64,000 bases of DNA from the NCBI RefSeq assembly GCF_030936135.1, contig NC_082608.1:7783035-7847034 (forward strand), given 5' to 3'. Positions within the stretch are counted from its first letter, which is position 1. The number at the start of each line of letters is the position of its first letter. This document shows positions 46,600 through 59,910 of the stretch, piece after piece. The notes below the pieces were generated by a model that was given only the letters and a program-made list of their open reading frames with translations, did no database searches and was not told the DNA's origin. A program made the translations under genes and the position numbers. This DNA is from Gavia stellata. Its lineage: Eukaryota; Chordata; Aves; Gaviiformes; Gaviidae.

Positions 46600-49500
46600 C
46601 TAATTAAAATGGCTGGTCAGGAAAAGCCTTCTCTCTTTTCCTTTTCCTGTGCTACTTATGCTGCAAACATAGCTCACCAGTGAAAAAATTTCCAAGTTTG
46701 AAGGATTAGTGGTAAAAATCAGTGTATTTTTTTTAGGCTGAGGTGTAGAAATCTGGTCAAAGACTTTTTTTTTCAGCTGTGATTAATAGCCCTGGGTGCT
46801 GAATGGGGTATTTGTGGAGGGGAGGGTGATACTAAACAAAGTGTTTGGTACAGCAGCTCTGCTCCTGCTGGAGCTTGCTGCAGCAGGGACGAAGGCTTTA
46901 GGCATAACGTAGTAAAACCTGCTTTGAAGAATTATGGAGTAAGAGACTTAAACATGTGTAAGAGTAGAGTTGTGTGCTTTACCACTTCATCAGTGACCCT
47001 CAAGGTAATTGCTGCTGTTTAAGTAATTTTCTATTCTTTTTATCACATTTGCAAGTCTGAATTTTTCACGGGCATTAAACTCTCTACCTTGAACCTAAGT
47101 CTGAAAGTTGGGGTCCCTCTGCCATCTAGGACAGCTCAGGACAGAGACTGAGAATAATACCACACCTGATCCACGTGAAATGGGAGATGTTGCATCTGCT
47201 TCTATTGGGTCTGGATGAAATCCATAGAGGGGAAATTGCTGTGAAGTGGGACTTGATTTACGGTGATGTCAGATGAGCTGGAGAGTATTGCATCCTGATG
47301 GCAGCTCTTTGCCAAAGGAAAGGAAAAGGCTGCTCACTGTCTACGGCAGGAGGGTCTGGAGGGATGTATGTGGCTTTTGGTCTGACCATAGCAGGTGGGA
47401 CAGTGAACGGGGTTTTTGTGAGGTTTTTTATTACGGAACTGCAGTTGGTCAGATGGTTTTGACTAAGCAGAACACAGAAGGGTGATGCCTGTTAGTAGCA
47501 ATGGGGAACAAACTGCAGCCTGAGTTAGGGTGTACTCTGGCTGCTGGTGCACATAGATCTCTTTATGTGCTTTATGAGCAAGAGGTAGTGTAAAGAGTTG
47601 TGGCCCCACTGCCCATCTGCAGATCCTAGTTGTCTACTTCTGTTCTTCCCTGGTTTGGTTCCTGTTTCCATATAATAGTTTATGTAAATTAATTTCAGAA
47701 CATTCCCCTTTCTTTCTGTTATTAGCCAGTGTTAGATGTTAACCTTTCAGCATCCTCATTAGCTGCCTCAAGACAGGGCCAGCACATGTAAATCATTTTA
47801 TTAGGTGTCCTGCTTATAGAGAAACTTTATAGCCCTAATGTAAAAATAGTGCTCTTTCCTGGCACGCTCTCTCTCTTTTTTTTTTCTTTTTTTTCCTGGA
47901 GAAGGAAAGCATGCAATAAATCTCATTTGCTGAGACCCTGCATCCTCTGTGCAAAGCCCAGTGTTTGAACTTCATGGTGCTTTGGCTTCATTCTGAAACT
48001 TCATTTCATTATAGCCATTTCTTTACGTTCAGGAAACAATACAGGCCTTTCTGGCATCCCTTTGGCCTGTGCCATCTCTTCCATGTGCACCTTGTCTCTG
48101 CGAACTGCAACTGTCAGGTCTGCTGTCTTCCAACGCAGCACCTTGTTTCCCACGTGTTTGCAAATACTGTCATAGGTGATACCTGAGATTTGTGTACCTT
48201 CACTCACTAGGTCTCTGTGTTCAAAAGTGCATAGGGTGGCAGCGGAGCCGTCACTAGTACAACTTCTACACCCAAAGTTTGGAGGAAGGTGTAAGAAATT
48301 GCAAGTATTTGAGTAGCAGCTTGGTCTTTGTACTTGCAGACCCACCTCTGGTCTATCGCTTTTCATTGGTCTCTCGCATCGTCACCTTGTCTTTGGGTAA
48401 TCTTTGGGTAACTTCAGCCTGCTTTTAGCATTTTAGCAGAGCAAGGGATTGCTTCACAACTTGCAAATTCAACTCATGGAATTAAAGGCCTGTCCATGAA
48501 TTGTAGGTGTGTTAATTCCCCCTTCTCTGCTTTCCTTGTTTCGGTTTGTTAGGGTTTCAACACGTACATGTTTCTGTCATCCAGCAGCGTTCCAGATATG
48601 GAGCAAGAATATTTAAACTCTTGGTTGCTGAAGTAAAATACATGGTTTTATGAGCAACGTGGGGAATGCCAGATTCACCTGTTTTGTTTCACTTGAGCTT
48701 TAAAGCACCTGTTTACTTGTAGTAGATCTATTTTTGAAAGAAGGCGCAGACACTATGGTGACAGTTGCCTTAGAAATGCATGTAATAATGCAGGGAGGAG
48801 TGTACCTGCAGGCAGCCGGTGCTTGCCATCCTCCATCCCTGTCCACGGGAGCTGGCCACCCTGCAGCCCTTGTCCATCTCCATTTCGCTCCCCATCTCTT
48901 TGTGCTATGCCCCATGCCTGTGCTCTCGCTCCACTGGAGCTGGGGTGGTGTGGGCTGGGGCTCAGCCTGACCGGGGCAGGTGAGGGTGTAGGGACCCTGG
49001 GTGCTCCCATCTGTTTCCAGCCGGGCTTATCGCAGATGATGGGTCTGAGGGTGCAGCACATCAGTAGGAGCTCTGTGCCAGGTACAAATGGGCCATCAGT
49101 GGTATGTGTCCCTTGGGCTGGGTGGGGTGTGCCCCACCAGTCTCATGGTCAGGCAAACTCCAGGCAGAAAAAGTGGAAGGATCCCCAAACTCTAGTCCCC
49201 TTCCTGCATTTCTGATGTGGAAGCAACAGTTAGAAACAACCAATATTGAAAGACATTTTTGTCCAAAAAGGCAAGAGGAGGGTGGGGAGGCACCGGAGAC
49301 AGGTTCCCTGTGCTGGGGATGCAGGGAGGTGGCACAGCCTGCTGCAGGGCAGAGGAGGGACCGACAGCACACCCGGCAAAGGGGACTGTTTCCCTGCGGC
49401 AGAGCAGCGGAGGTGGTGCTTCCTGATGAAACCCGGGGAACCTAAAATGGGGTGTTCCCAGTGCCAACCATTGCTGGGATGGTTTTGGACCAGCGTGCTG

Positions 49501-49779
49501 GGAAAATGTGGTTCTTGTGCACAGCTGAGACGCTGCTGCTGTGGGTCTTGTATGTAGCACAGAGCAGGGGGCTTCTCGGCCAGGTGCCCCTTCCAGGGCA
49601 ACCTCTTAAATTCCTGAACATTTCACAGATTAAATACAATGTACTGCAATTAAAAGGAAAAAAAATCCCACCCTGCCCTCTGGGGATTAACCTTCAATGA
49701 CAAGCTGTAAGAACCATCAGTAAGAGTATTGATCCCAAATCTATAATGTAAAGTATGGAAATGGGGTGTCTGCAGGCCC
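46600..49779 (+). other. Intron 1, fifth part: nothing recognised
   Basis: Only unrecognised frames occur, including a 121-codon minus frame at 48001-48366 with no family motif. G-rich stretches lie near 48930-49000. No repeat family was identified. Confidence 0.45.
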
Positions 49780-50400
49780 AGTTTTAAGAACTATAAGCTT
49801 AATGTATTGCATGTTTAAGATGTTGATCTTTAGAGCAACCTGAAACATTAGCTGCATTTTATTACACTGTACACTCCTATTTATTTGCATAATAGATTTT
49901 GATGGGAAATATCTGTCTCCAGTGAAGTCTGAGAATTAGAAACACAAAAACTAAATATGTGCACTGGGAATAAATATGCTCTGGCTTGTGAGTCAGGTGT
50001 GCAGTCCGTGGGAAGGGCTGTGATTAGCCATTATGTATGTCCTACGGTCTTTCTCGTCTTAGAGATGAGATTTTTGTTTACAGCGATCCCTTTCTGTAGT
50101 TGCAGTTACATTAAGTTTTGCCGTAGCATTTGAAGAGGGAGGCCCGTTAGCTGCGCACAGATTTACTGTGCGAGTTTAAGCTAATGGATACTTATCAGGC
50201 AGGCTGTATTTGGTGATCGTCCATCATTTGCTCATTAAACAGTGTATCTAAGTGATTCTCATTTCCTCCCTCCCATGTCTGGAAAGGAGGAAACTAGACA
50301 CATTACGATGGAATATTAATGTCCTGGAGGATTTAGCCACCCATAATTAGATCTTCTTTGCATAAACCTGCTAGTGCTACCTTATTTTGTTGTTTGTCTT
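49780..50400. promoter_or_regulatory. Candidate conserved non-coding element in intron 1
   Basis: Unique AT-rich DNA with dense homeodomain/POU-like words (TTATTTGCATAATAG near 49881, GTGATTAGCCATTATG near 50018, CCCATAATTAG near 50340, TTTGCATAAACC near 50357) and few repeats. It is the best-looking enhancer-like block in the intron by texture. Conservation must be tested by alignment. Confidence 0.35.
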
Positions 50401-50409
50401 GTTCTCCTT

Positions 50410-53400
50410 AATCACCTTCACATCTTTTTCTGTTCCTAACTATCTTTTTTTCAGTTTTCCTTTGTAATTCTGTCCCATTTTTCTCATCCTTCTTCCTTTC
50501 TTATTTTTTTCTTTCTTTTTTTTTTTCTTTCTTCCCTGACCTAGAGAGCACAGCAGTCTGGGTTTCCCTACTCCTTCCTCCTTCACACAAAAAGGCTGAC
50601 TTTGCCAGCAAAAACCCCAGTCTCTGCCAAGCCCTGTGACTGACTTTGGAGAAAAGCAGCTAGAGAACTTGTGCAAATTTAGGTTCTGAACTAGCTAAAT
50701 AAGCCATGTCAGTAAACCCTCTTGTCTTATTCCCTGGCCTACCGGCCCATGAAAGGACTAATATATAACAGTCCTATTTAAGGTGGAAAAAGCCCTCCTG
50801 GCCGAGGGCCACTGATGGCTGAATCGGCCGTGCACTGGGGAGGGAACAGGGAGGTGGCTCTGGAGCTGCGAGCGATTGTGCCGAGGACCACGCACAGTTC
50901 CCGTGGGGCATCCCAGGGTTAAGGCATGGGCGAGGAATATGCCGTCACCTCTCTGGGGATGCCCTGGTGTCCCAGCGCTCCTTTCCACCAACCACTGGGG
51001 GGAAAAAAATGGCAAAATGTTACTAAAGCTAATGGAAATGGTCACACAAACAAGCAAAATATCTAGTAAACACGGAGAGACCTGGCAGGAAGCCTCTTGC
51101 AAAGTTGATTTTCTGAAGGGAGTAAATCGGCTCAAATGGCTGGTATAAAACACACCTTTCTGCTTCGCCAGGTACCCTTTTGGTCCCCTGAATGTTGGTA
51201 TGGGGGCACCAGGGGATTTCCCTTTCCTTTTAGCTGCAAGATAGGGTAAATGCATTGGGATACACTCACAGGCACCTATTCTCAGTATACTGGCAAAGCC
51301 CCACAGAACTTCCTATTTTCCTGCTGAATGGGAAGGTTTCGCCCTGCACACCGGTGGAAGAAAGCCCCGGCCTGCTGACAAAGAAGGGCAGCCCTGTTCC
51401 TCATGGGCGGCATGCCCTGGCTCAGGGCCGGATCTGCACCCCGCTGCGCTCCCAGGCAGCCGACTGCAGCTCTGCCGCAGCGGCACTTCATTTAAAATAC
51501 AAATGTGACCATTTTTCATGCTGCTACTTTCCTTTGCTGCTCTTCTGCCGATTTTTGTTGTTTGCAGACTTTTGTCTCACCAATATTAGGAGGTGGAGAA
51601 TCTAACAGGGAACATCTAAGCAGCAGGAAAGGAAAGACTTACACCCATCCGGGAGGTGATCTGAACAGAAGGGACTAGCTGGCTTCTGCTTGAAGTAGCC
51701 ATTTCCAAACTTTTTTCTTTTTTTGCTGTATGCCACTGCTAGTTGTGGTGGCAGCTCCCAGTGCCGTGCAGGACTGAACTTCTCTGGGCAGTAGGCTGAG
51801 TGAGAGCAGAGGTATTCTTCTCCTCTTTCAGTCTGAGGAGCAAGCTTATCCTCACCTCTCCAAAGGACAGACTCTAGATGTGTGTGGAAAATACCAGGCT
51901 ATTTAAAGTGTGAAGATTGTTAACATCCTTTGTGCTCCTGCCATGCCAAGCAGCTGGAAACCAGCTAATTTACAATCCTCAGTCCACAAAGTTTTGAGCA
52001 TCCTCAGCTCCCTTTGACTTCGTGGAAATGGAAGCTGCTCTGCATTTTGCAGGATTAAGAGCGCTGTATCAAATCCCAGGCTGCGGGTGCTGTGGGATGA
52101 GTTGTGGCGGATGAATGGTGGTCAGATGGGGCTTTTCTGTGTCCTGTGCTGATTTGGGAGCATGTAATTTCATGTGATGGGAGGGATGGAGCACAGTCTG
52201 GGTAGGACGGCACAGAGAGGTGTGCATCTGAAAGGCTGCAAAGAAGTCTGAAGGTCTGGAAGATCACAGAGCGCTTGCTTATGAGTACCTACAGCTAGGC
52301 CAGGGAAAATATGTGATTATTGTGTGTCTGACTTACAGTGTGGATTGGTGCTGGAGTTTTTTCTCTAGAGGGGAAGCTGTGAATCTTGACATGTACATTA
52401 CAGCTAGCACAGGCATTGGTAAGATTTCCCCAGGTTTATCTGAGAGCGTTCTGTCACCAACAAAATCTGACAAAATCCTCCAAACTAAAAAGTGGCACCA
52501 GCATTTTCTGCACTCATACTATTCTGTACATGGTGTTTTCAAAGGTTGCTCGCAGGTGAGGGAGCAGCCTTGGTCCTGGATGCAGCTCTTGATAACATCC
52601 CTGATTCAGGAAAGTTCCCCCATCAGCTGAGGGACTTGCTTGTAATCCAGCATATTTCTCAGCAGTTTCTCAAACTGTCACAGCTCCTGACATTTTAGTT
52701 AGCATACTATGGAGTTTTTATGTTATGGGAAGCGTTAAACTGGTCCTTGTGGTCCTTGAAGCCTGTGTAATAGGATAAGGGAGCATACACATGCCATCTG
52801 AATTACTGAGGGGCTGTTGCTCACTTGTAAAGCTTGATTGCATCTAGAAATCAACATTTGGTTCAGAAGCGTCTTACTTTGATAAGGTTAACTTCTTTCC
52901 TGGGAGTGATAAAGTGTTAAATAAGCACTGTGACTGTGAATGGAGTTCAGGTAATGGTAGCCCCATAAATAGATGTTCTCACTCTTAAGGGAATGGATGC
53001 TGAATCCTTTCAGAAGTTTCTCTGAGCACAAAGAACTGAAATCTTTGAGCCTGCAGCACTCATGACCTAGCAATTAAATAAGCATCCATGGAGAACATCT
53101 GAGATGAGCAGGCAAAATGCAAATATTTGGCATGTGTGGGAGCGCTGTATTGTGATGTCGCCGTTGCCCACAGTTCCTCCACATGTTGGCCGGTCCTTGT
53201 TCTGGCTCTTGCATTCGGGTCCCAGAGTCAGTTGGAGCAGAACACAGGTCTTCTCCAGGCATGACAGCAGCGAGTCCTCCCGGTGCTGGGGCAGAATGGG
53301 GAGTGGAAGCAGACATGTGTCTTCCCGATGCCAGCAATGTCTTCCCTGCACCAGGCCATGGGTGGGCAGTGCACAAAGTTACCAATCTTTTGCGTTGACT

Positions 53401-56400
53401 AACAGTAAGCTTTTCTATGCTGCCAGACCAAAGCTGTTTTCAAGTCAAACCCAGCCTTCCCGAAGGGTTTCAGCTTCATAAATGCCCCCAGATTTCACCA
53501 AAGGCACTGCTGTTGCAGCAGGCATACTCTTGGGTGAGTTTCCTATAACTACCTGAAGGATGCAGCTGAAAGAGTGTCTCTGTTTTTTATTTCCAGTATT
53601 TTATCTCTGTGTGCCGGCAGATACTATGGACCATTTACAAAAGAGAAGAAAAAAATGTTAATGCTTTAAAAATAGGAATATAGTGCTGTGAGTGGTACCA
53701 AGGTTTAGTACTTGACTTCAAAACTGTTTCTTGCCCATCTTTTTTTCTAATCAACTGCATAGTGAATTTGGCACTGGGAGATATGCGTGCCCTCTCCATT
53801 GGTGCAGTGTGTTGCACCTCGGGTACCATTCTGTTGATGACACATGGAGCAGAACGGGGCTGAACTTCTGTCCTCTTGCTGTATTGTCTGTGTATTACTG
53901 AAGGAGTAAAAATATGTTTTTCCAAAGCATTTAAAAATGATTGTTTGGATGGAGAGAGCAGATAGAGACAAGAGTAAGAGTGTAATTACATGGTAACTTC
54001 TGTGGTTGCAACCATGGTTTAATGTGCAGGCATACAATGTAATTTGGGGAGAAAATTAGGTAAGTTTGTGAAGGAAAAAGGAAGTATCCAACAAAAACAT
54101 GTGAAGTGCACTTGTGAACATTCTGTCCAAAGCTTAACATCAGTGATTTTGGGTGTCTTCATTTTCAATGCCCAGTGTGAAATGTCTCCAAAATTTCCTG
54201 AAATGCTGAGTCTTCACCATTGTGTCACCAGGACTCCTGTAAAGTAGTTAAACCTCATACAAGATCCTTAGCTGCTTTATAAAATCTCGGCTCTACGTCT
54301 TAAACTGTGCTGCTGTTTCCTGTGGTATTCCCAAGCTGCAGAGCATTTCAGGTACGTGGGTGGCTCCTGCCCATGTTGAACATCAACAATGTGGACTTGT
54401 GTGTCCACACATTCAGAGGGATTAACTAGGACAGATGGAACTGTCTAGTCCTTGACTTCAGTAGTTATGATTGTGTCTGGTGTGTCTCAGAAAACATATT
54501 TTCCTGCTAATGAAACAGGAATTATTTTCCTGTGCGATGTATTTCAGAAGTGATTGTGTTGAATGCTTTGTACCTTATCGCGGGCTTTTTTGCCCATTAC
54601 CACTACTTAAATAATAGCATCCACAAAGTGAAAGTTAATGCATACTGGTCACCTGAGTCAACCTAGGTGTCAAGGAATGACGAGAAAAATATTAAGAAAC
54701 TGAAACTTTAACTGAAAAATCAACTTAAGTGAATTACTCCCTGGCTAATATTACAGACTAAGGGTTTTTTTACTCTGTTCTTAGTAGCAAGAGCTGGAAA
54801 TCCCTTCACAGCCGTAGCAGCCAAATCTGTTCTGGACCCACATTGCCCTCCTGGGGAGGGCTGGCCAAGCCCCCAGGGGTCTGCCCTCAGATGGGGGTCT
54901 GTGGGACTCCTCTCCCCTCCATGCACAGTGTCATGTCCCCATGTCTCTGACCAGTCCAGGAAAGCTCCTCCTGCTTCCCTGTGAGTCCAGCAACAGCCGT
55001 GTGCAACTGAGGGCAAATTTTAGCTGCAACTGCTTGGGTATCAAAGTTGAGTTTGAGAGGAAGAAACTGATTTTTCTTTCCCTCTGACTACTGTGGCTTC
55101 TGCTCATTGCCAGGGCTGAGGTAAAGCCGGCAGTGACACCACTTCAGGTGCTGTCTCCTTAAATAACAATTTATATCCAGAAGATTAAGGTGGCCACGGA
55201 GGAACCTCTCAGCTCTTGGTTTTATGCCCATTATGGAGAGGGAGCAGAAGGACAGTGGAGTTAAGTGTCTCCCTACAATTATGCTCAGTGCCTGTGACAA
55301 AGCCTGATCACCAATTTTTTTGCTTCAGCCTTACAGACACCCTTCCCCTCTAAACCTCTGGGGCTTCTTAATTACACTGGTGTATAGACCCAATCTTTCT
55401 TTGTTGGATGTGGCATGCTTTTTGCCCCTTGTTTCTCTGTGCCCGCTGCCGAGCTTGATGGGTGGATGGGTGGGCAGGTGTGGATCAAGTGCTCGGCTCA
55501 GGTCTGCCAACTGGCCGTCACTGTGACCATACCGCTCCATAGAACCACCTAACACCGGTCCTGAGTAGTGCCAGCCTGGCCTTGCCCAGTGGTCGTGTCC
55601 TGCCTGGACATGTTTGGGTGCCCGCAGCCAGCGTCGTGACAAGCAGCGTGGGTCCTGGCTTCCTTCTTCTGGCAGTGCACCTGCCCCATACTTGCTGTCT
55701 GAGGGGACAATTTGACATGCTGTCCTGCTACCCAAGAGAAACATCAGTCCAATACAGCAATATGTCTTAGTAGGCTTGGCTGTTACTTTTTCTTATGGTT
55801 GATCCTATAAAAGATGATGTTTGCTTAAAAAAAAAAAAGGAAAAAAAGGTAAAGAAAAAGGAGGAGTGGTGGTGTGAGCAGCAGCTGCAGGGAGATGTGA
55901 CTGTGTCTAAGCTCAAGAGGCTCCATCCCACCGATCTCCTCCTTACACAGAGGTGCAGCACTGTCAGCTGTGTGGTGGGTCTGTGCAAATAGAGGGGGAG
56001 AACCTGAAACCATGACTGCAATAATATAAAGTGAATTTAAGTGCCGTCGTCTTCACATACATGTTCTTTGTCCCCTTTTCAGTCATTAGGGAGCAAAGCA
56101 AATTAATGCCAACAGAGGCTGACTCAAACCTTTGCCCTCATTTAAGGGATTCCAAAAATCGCGGTTTTGTTACGTGCTGGAGCCAGCTGCCCTACAGCAG
56201 CTCAAGGACTAGAGCAGTCTCCAGTGTTTAACCAACGTGAAAGGCAGTGTGTTGCTAAAATTGCCGATGACCAGTGCTGATCCCTTATACTTCTAATTGG
56301 CTAGGACTGAATTTATTGCCTGTATGTATTTTTAGCAGACTGATTTTTTTTTTTTACCTCTCTTTTCAAGATAAAATGTAAAGAAATAAAAAACCGTCAG

Positions 56401-58200
56401 CATGAAAGTAGTAATACAAAAAACTGTCCAAGCAAGACAAGCAAAAAGCAGTCAAGGATAAAATAAAATTAAAACATTCCACTTGTCTGTTTTGATTAAG
56501 GTACATGAATTGCTAACTTAGTTTATTTAGTTTTGGAGCAGAACCCTCCCAAATGTATGCAGAATTTGGTGTTAAAACAAGAAATATATTTGTGTAAGGG
56601 TGAAATTGTATTTAGGATAACTATGTCCAGAGTTTTTCTATTAAGAGATGGGTCAAAATAGGAACAAGATGGTGGTTTACAGAACACAAAATGGTAGGTG
56701 AGCTCCTAGGAGAAAGCATGTGGGAGCCAAGCCTGCTCTGCCACCGTCAGGGAATAGTACCTGTAACTGCTTCAGTAAGCTTGTAGCTTTGTATCTTGTT
56801 TTTTCTCTATCTTTCTGGAATTTAGTATTATGTGACATGGCCTTTACGCTAACATAAACTTTTTGGAAAAAGTATAACCATTTCTCAAGGATGATTTTTC
56901 AAAAGAAGTGGCCAAATTGCATGCTCCTCCATTAGTAAACTTGCAGACTAACAGGACCGGAGCTGTGCCCTTCTGTGGAGTACGCATTTGTTTACGGTTT
57001 GAATGTAACATCAAAATTTGTCAAGGCACTGCCTATGTAAATTATCTTCTCTGTTCCTAATGTCACATGATGTCACCACTGACATCAATCAATTTGTTAC
57101 TGGATTGAAAAAAAAAAAAAAGAGGCAAGCATAAAATCAAGAATCTTGGGAAGAAAATGTAAATACTCAATGTAAGTAATCACTGGAGCAGGTTGCAGGT
57201 CCCATCTGGTCAATAGGGGCTGTGCTTGTGGCTTTGCGATATGGTTTGGATTTCAGTTGCAGAATTATGTAGAATTTGTATTTGAATCCAACATAATTTA
57301 GATAAAAGGGTTAGAGATTGTTCAGTGCATGGAGTAAATACTTTTCATCAGGAGATAAAGACCCATGATTTAAATTTGTTTGGTGTCACAGTGGCAGAAC
57401 GGGCAGGTGAAGATGATCAATTTTCGTGATTAAAAAGAAGAATTTCAGCAGTTACCACTTTCAAATGCCTAGCCTGACATCAGTAAAACTGTGACCGATT
57501 TCAGTAACAGCAGGATTGGGCTCTTTTTTACCCTGCTTGTTGTCAGTTGATCTCTTAGTTATTTTTAAGAATGTAAGAATCAGATGACATTTCATAATTC
57601 TTAACAGGCAGAAGGTTATAGATATGTCACTTGCAAATGCTGAGCACCTGGCTCTGACAGCTTCACATCAGCAAGCCTTAAATGCAGTTATTTATGACTA
57701 CCATGTTACAGAACATGGTTGCACATTGTAATAGTATTTTTTAATTCTGAACTCTGAAAAAACTTAAGATATCATTCAGTTCTGAATACGGCTAATATGT
57801 TAGTATGTTAAGATGATGCAAGTCGGGCAATTTCCCCTTCATAGGACAGATCTTTACTATGATCTGTCACAACATACATTTCAAGGATGACCTCTGTGTT
57901 TATGATGACAATTTTGCGCATGCAAGTTGTTGTGAATGTACAAAATTTCAAATATGAATACTTAGCAGCTAGTGATATTTAAACCTCTATTAAAATTTCA
58001 GTGGACTTACTGTTACCTGTTCAAGAAGAAACTGAAAACAGAATTCCCATATTTGGGTTAAAACGTAGGGAAAATCTCTTTACTAAATTGCCACCTTATA
58101 TTCTTTTATAGAAAGCAGTAAGTTCTTTTTCACCAATGCAGAAGTCTGTTTTAATACTTAATGTCATAGTGGACCTAGTTTTCTGATGGCTTTGCTTTCC
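50410..58200 (+). other. Intron 1, last part: nothing coding recognised
   Basis: Low-complexity T/C tract at about 50480-50535, A-rich tract at 55827-55860 and poly-A at about 57108-57121. Frames on both strands are short and unrecognised. No transposon family was identified. Confidence 0.5.
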
Positions 58201-58246
58201 AGTTGGTTTGTTTTAGCAATCACAACTTATTTTTGTTCTTTTTCAG

Positions 58247-58306
58247 TTGAAGAGGGTGAATCTTCAGATTTTGCTTTGACCTGGGACTCATCAGTGACTC
58301 AATCAG
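58247..58306 (+). CDS. ZNF423: ZNF423 coding exon 2 (acidic leader)
   Basis: A pyrimidine-rich tract and CAG precede the exon, and CAG|GTAAAT follows. With the G from exon 1 the 60 nt read VEEGESSDFALTWDSSVTQS and leave one base over, so both ends are phase 1 and the exon can be skipped without a frameshift. The VEEGE.SDF.L.WDSSV pattern is the start of the common part of ZNF423, shared by isoforms that begin with different first exons, and separates it from ZNF521, whose sequence differs directly after the NuRD motif. The piece is acidic and Ser-rich and lies N-terminal to the first zinc finger; its own role is not established. Next expected exon, carrying the rest of the acidic region and the first fingers, is not in the remaining 5.7 kb. 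Confidence 0.93.
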
Positions 58307-59309
58307 GTAAATATTTTAGGTTCTTCTGATGGCAAAAACTGCCAGAAAGCTGCCAGGCTTTTTACAGGAACTGTATTTTGTATGTCACATTCCTGTCTCA
58401 AATCCAAGACTACCCACTGCAACACAATTTTTATATCAGTTCCATATGGTCAATAAAATCTATTACATACAGAGACTAATATACTCTTATCCTCTGGAGG
58501 GCCATTCTTTCTTCTTGTGGGCATACTGAAATGGGTTGTGATTTCTCCAGTATAACCACTTTGAAGTTTTCTGCAATGGGCACTGTTGCACATTCATTCC
58601 AATCTAATTACATAAAAGCTGCTTTAATAGGAATTTTAAACCTCAGATTCAACTGGAATGTGTGTATTTCTCCTCTCGGAGGAAATTGGAAAGTACTGTC
58701 AGGGCTGGAGAATAAAGGTGGTACATCGCCATGGTAAAAAGATTTAACATTTGAACCAACTTTTGGCCTGCTTGACAGTAATAACACTTAAACATGTGCC
58801 TGGGGCTTGTTCATCTGTGTTACATGGATAATTTGAATAAAAAAAGTCAAGAAACTGAACAGGATAAAGTGAGTTTGTCTGTAGTTGTGTGATACGTATT
58901 GGTAACACAAATGTGAGGGTTAATGTCAGATTAGTTTGCATTTAAAGTAACTAGCCACATCTCAGTCACTATTTGTGCCCTGTGTAACGATATTTTGCTG
59001 TCTATTTGTCTTTATCATTTATGAAATTCTCAGAATATTTTTGATTTTGAAGTCAATAAGTCTATTTCTGTGCTCTCTTCCTACTGGACTGCGTGATGGT
59101 ATTCTCTTAAAAGCTCAGCAGCGATGTGAAAACAGCTCAGAAACTGAGCAGTAATATGAAAATTAACAATGGTGCTGCATTCCTGTTTAGCATGGGTTTT
59201 AAGAGTCACGGGGAGACTGGCTTACAGGAGACTTTTCTTATGGAAGTCAGCATCTAGCTGGTCTTGAAGGCATGAACTGCCTTTGTGTGGCACTTTGTGG
59301 CATTTCACT

Positions 59310-59530
59310 TTGTACCAACTGCACTTTCTGTTGCGCTGGGTGCATCTTCTCCAGGCGCTATGGCTGTTTTGAGCGGTTTGTTTTCACTAGTCTTTGATAG
59401 CAAATATTGCTGCTGCAAACCCCCGGCTGCGATGTCGAAGGCCCCTTTGTGCCTGGAGCTAACAGCGCATGAAAAGAGCGCTCGCCGGTTCTCTTGCTTG
59501 ACCTTCGTCTCAAACAGCAGTGGAGTGGAG
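59310..59530. other. CpG-enriched patch, open on both strands
   Basis: CpG is more frequent than in the flanks. Frames of 94 codons (+, 59285-59569) and 81 codons (-, 59305-59550) overlap. Neither resembles a known protein and no splice sites frame them convincingly. It could be a regulatory patch or a scrap of an old insertion. Confidence 0.25.
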
Positions 59531-59689
59531 TTACCGGTGTTATCTATCACAACTGTTGAATTGTATTAAATTTAACGCAGGCTGAGGTTCAAAACAGCAA
59601 CAACAACAATAAAAATAATTTCTGTGCAGAGCAGGAGTTAATTTGGGATTTCTGGATAGGATTGGCAACTACACTGTAAGTAAAAGACA

Positions 59690-59910
59690 GCCTGTGAAAG
59701 GCTTTTCCCAAATTAGTTGAGTCTCCTCCATTTTTCTTCATTTACTCCCATAATTACAGCTCTCATTCAAGACGTCGGATGTGGGATAAAATGTATTTTA
59801 TGCGTGATTTATGGCAGCTTAAGGAAGATGTGTGCTAATTGGGGGATTTTCCTCTTAATATGTTTAGTAGCTACAGATGTCAATCTTGCATGTGTATAAA
59901 GATGCAAGAC
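59690..59910. promoter_or_regulatory. Candidate conserved non-coding element in intron 2
   Basis: AT-rich unique DNA with CCCATAATTACAGC, GTGCTAATTGGGGG and TTTATGCGTGATTTATGG words, the last resembling a posterior-HOX/CDX-type site. Enhancer role is inferred from texture only. Confidence 0.3.

Larger units (their letters stand above)
15568..58246 (+). other. ZNF423: ZNF423 intron 1 (42,679 bp)
   Basis: The intron is bounded by GTAAGG at the 5' end and a pyrimidine-rich tract ending in TTTTTCAG at the 3' end. It holds no recognised protein-coding exon. A first exon for the shorter known isoform (starting MHKKR) was looked for by eye and not found. Long first introns of this gene are known to carry developmental regulatory elements, and several AT-rich enhancer-like blocks are listed separately. 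Transposon content is strikingly low, as expected for a bird. Confidence 0.88.

Noticed and set aside
48001..48366. 121-codon minus-strand frame
   Set aside because: Composition is protein-like, but there is no family motif and no supporting splice sites. Kept as unrecognised chance frame.
15568..58246. Search for the alternative first exon encoding MHKKR
   Set aside because: No ATG-CAY-AAR-AAR-AGR-G followed by a donor was found by eye in intron 1 or upstream. ATGCACAAAAGAG at 46317 is close, but lacks one lysine codon and a donor.
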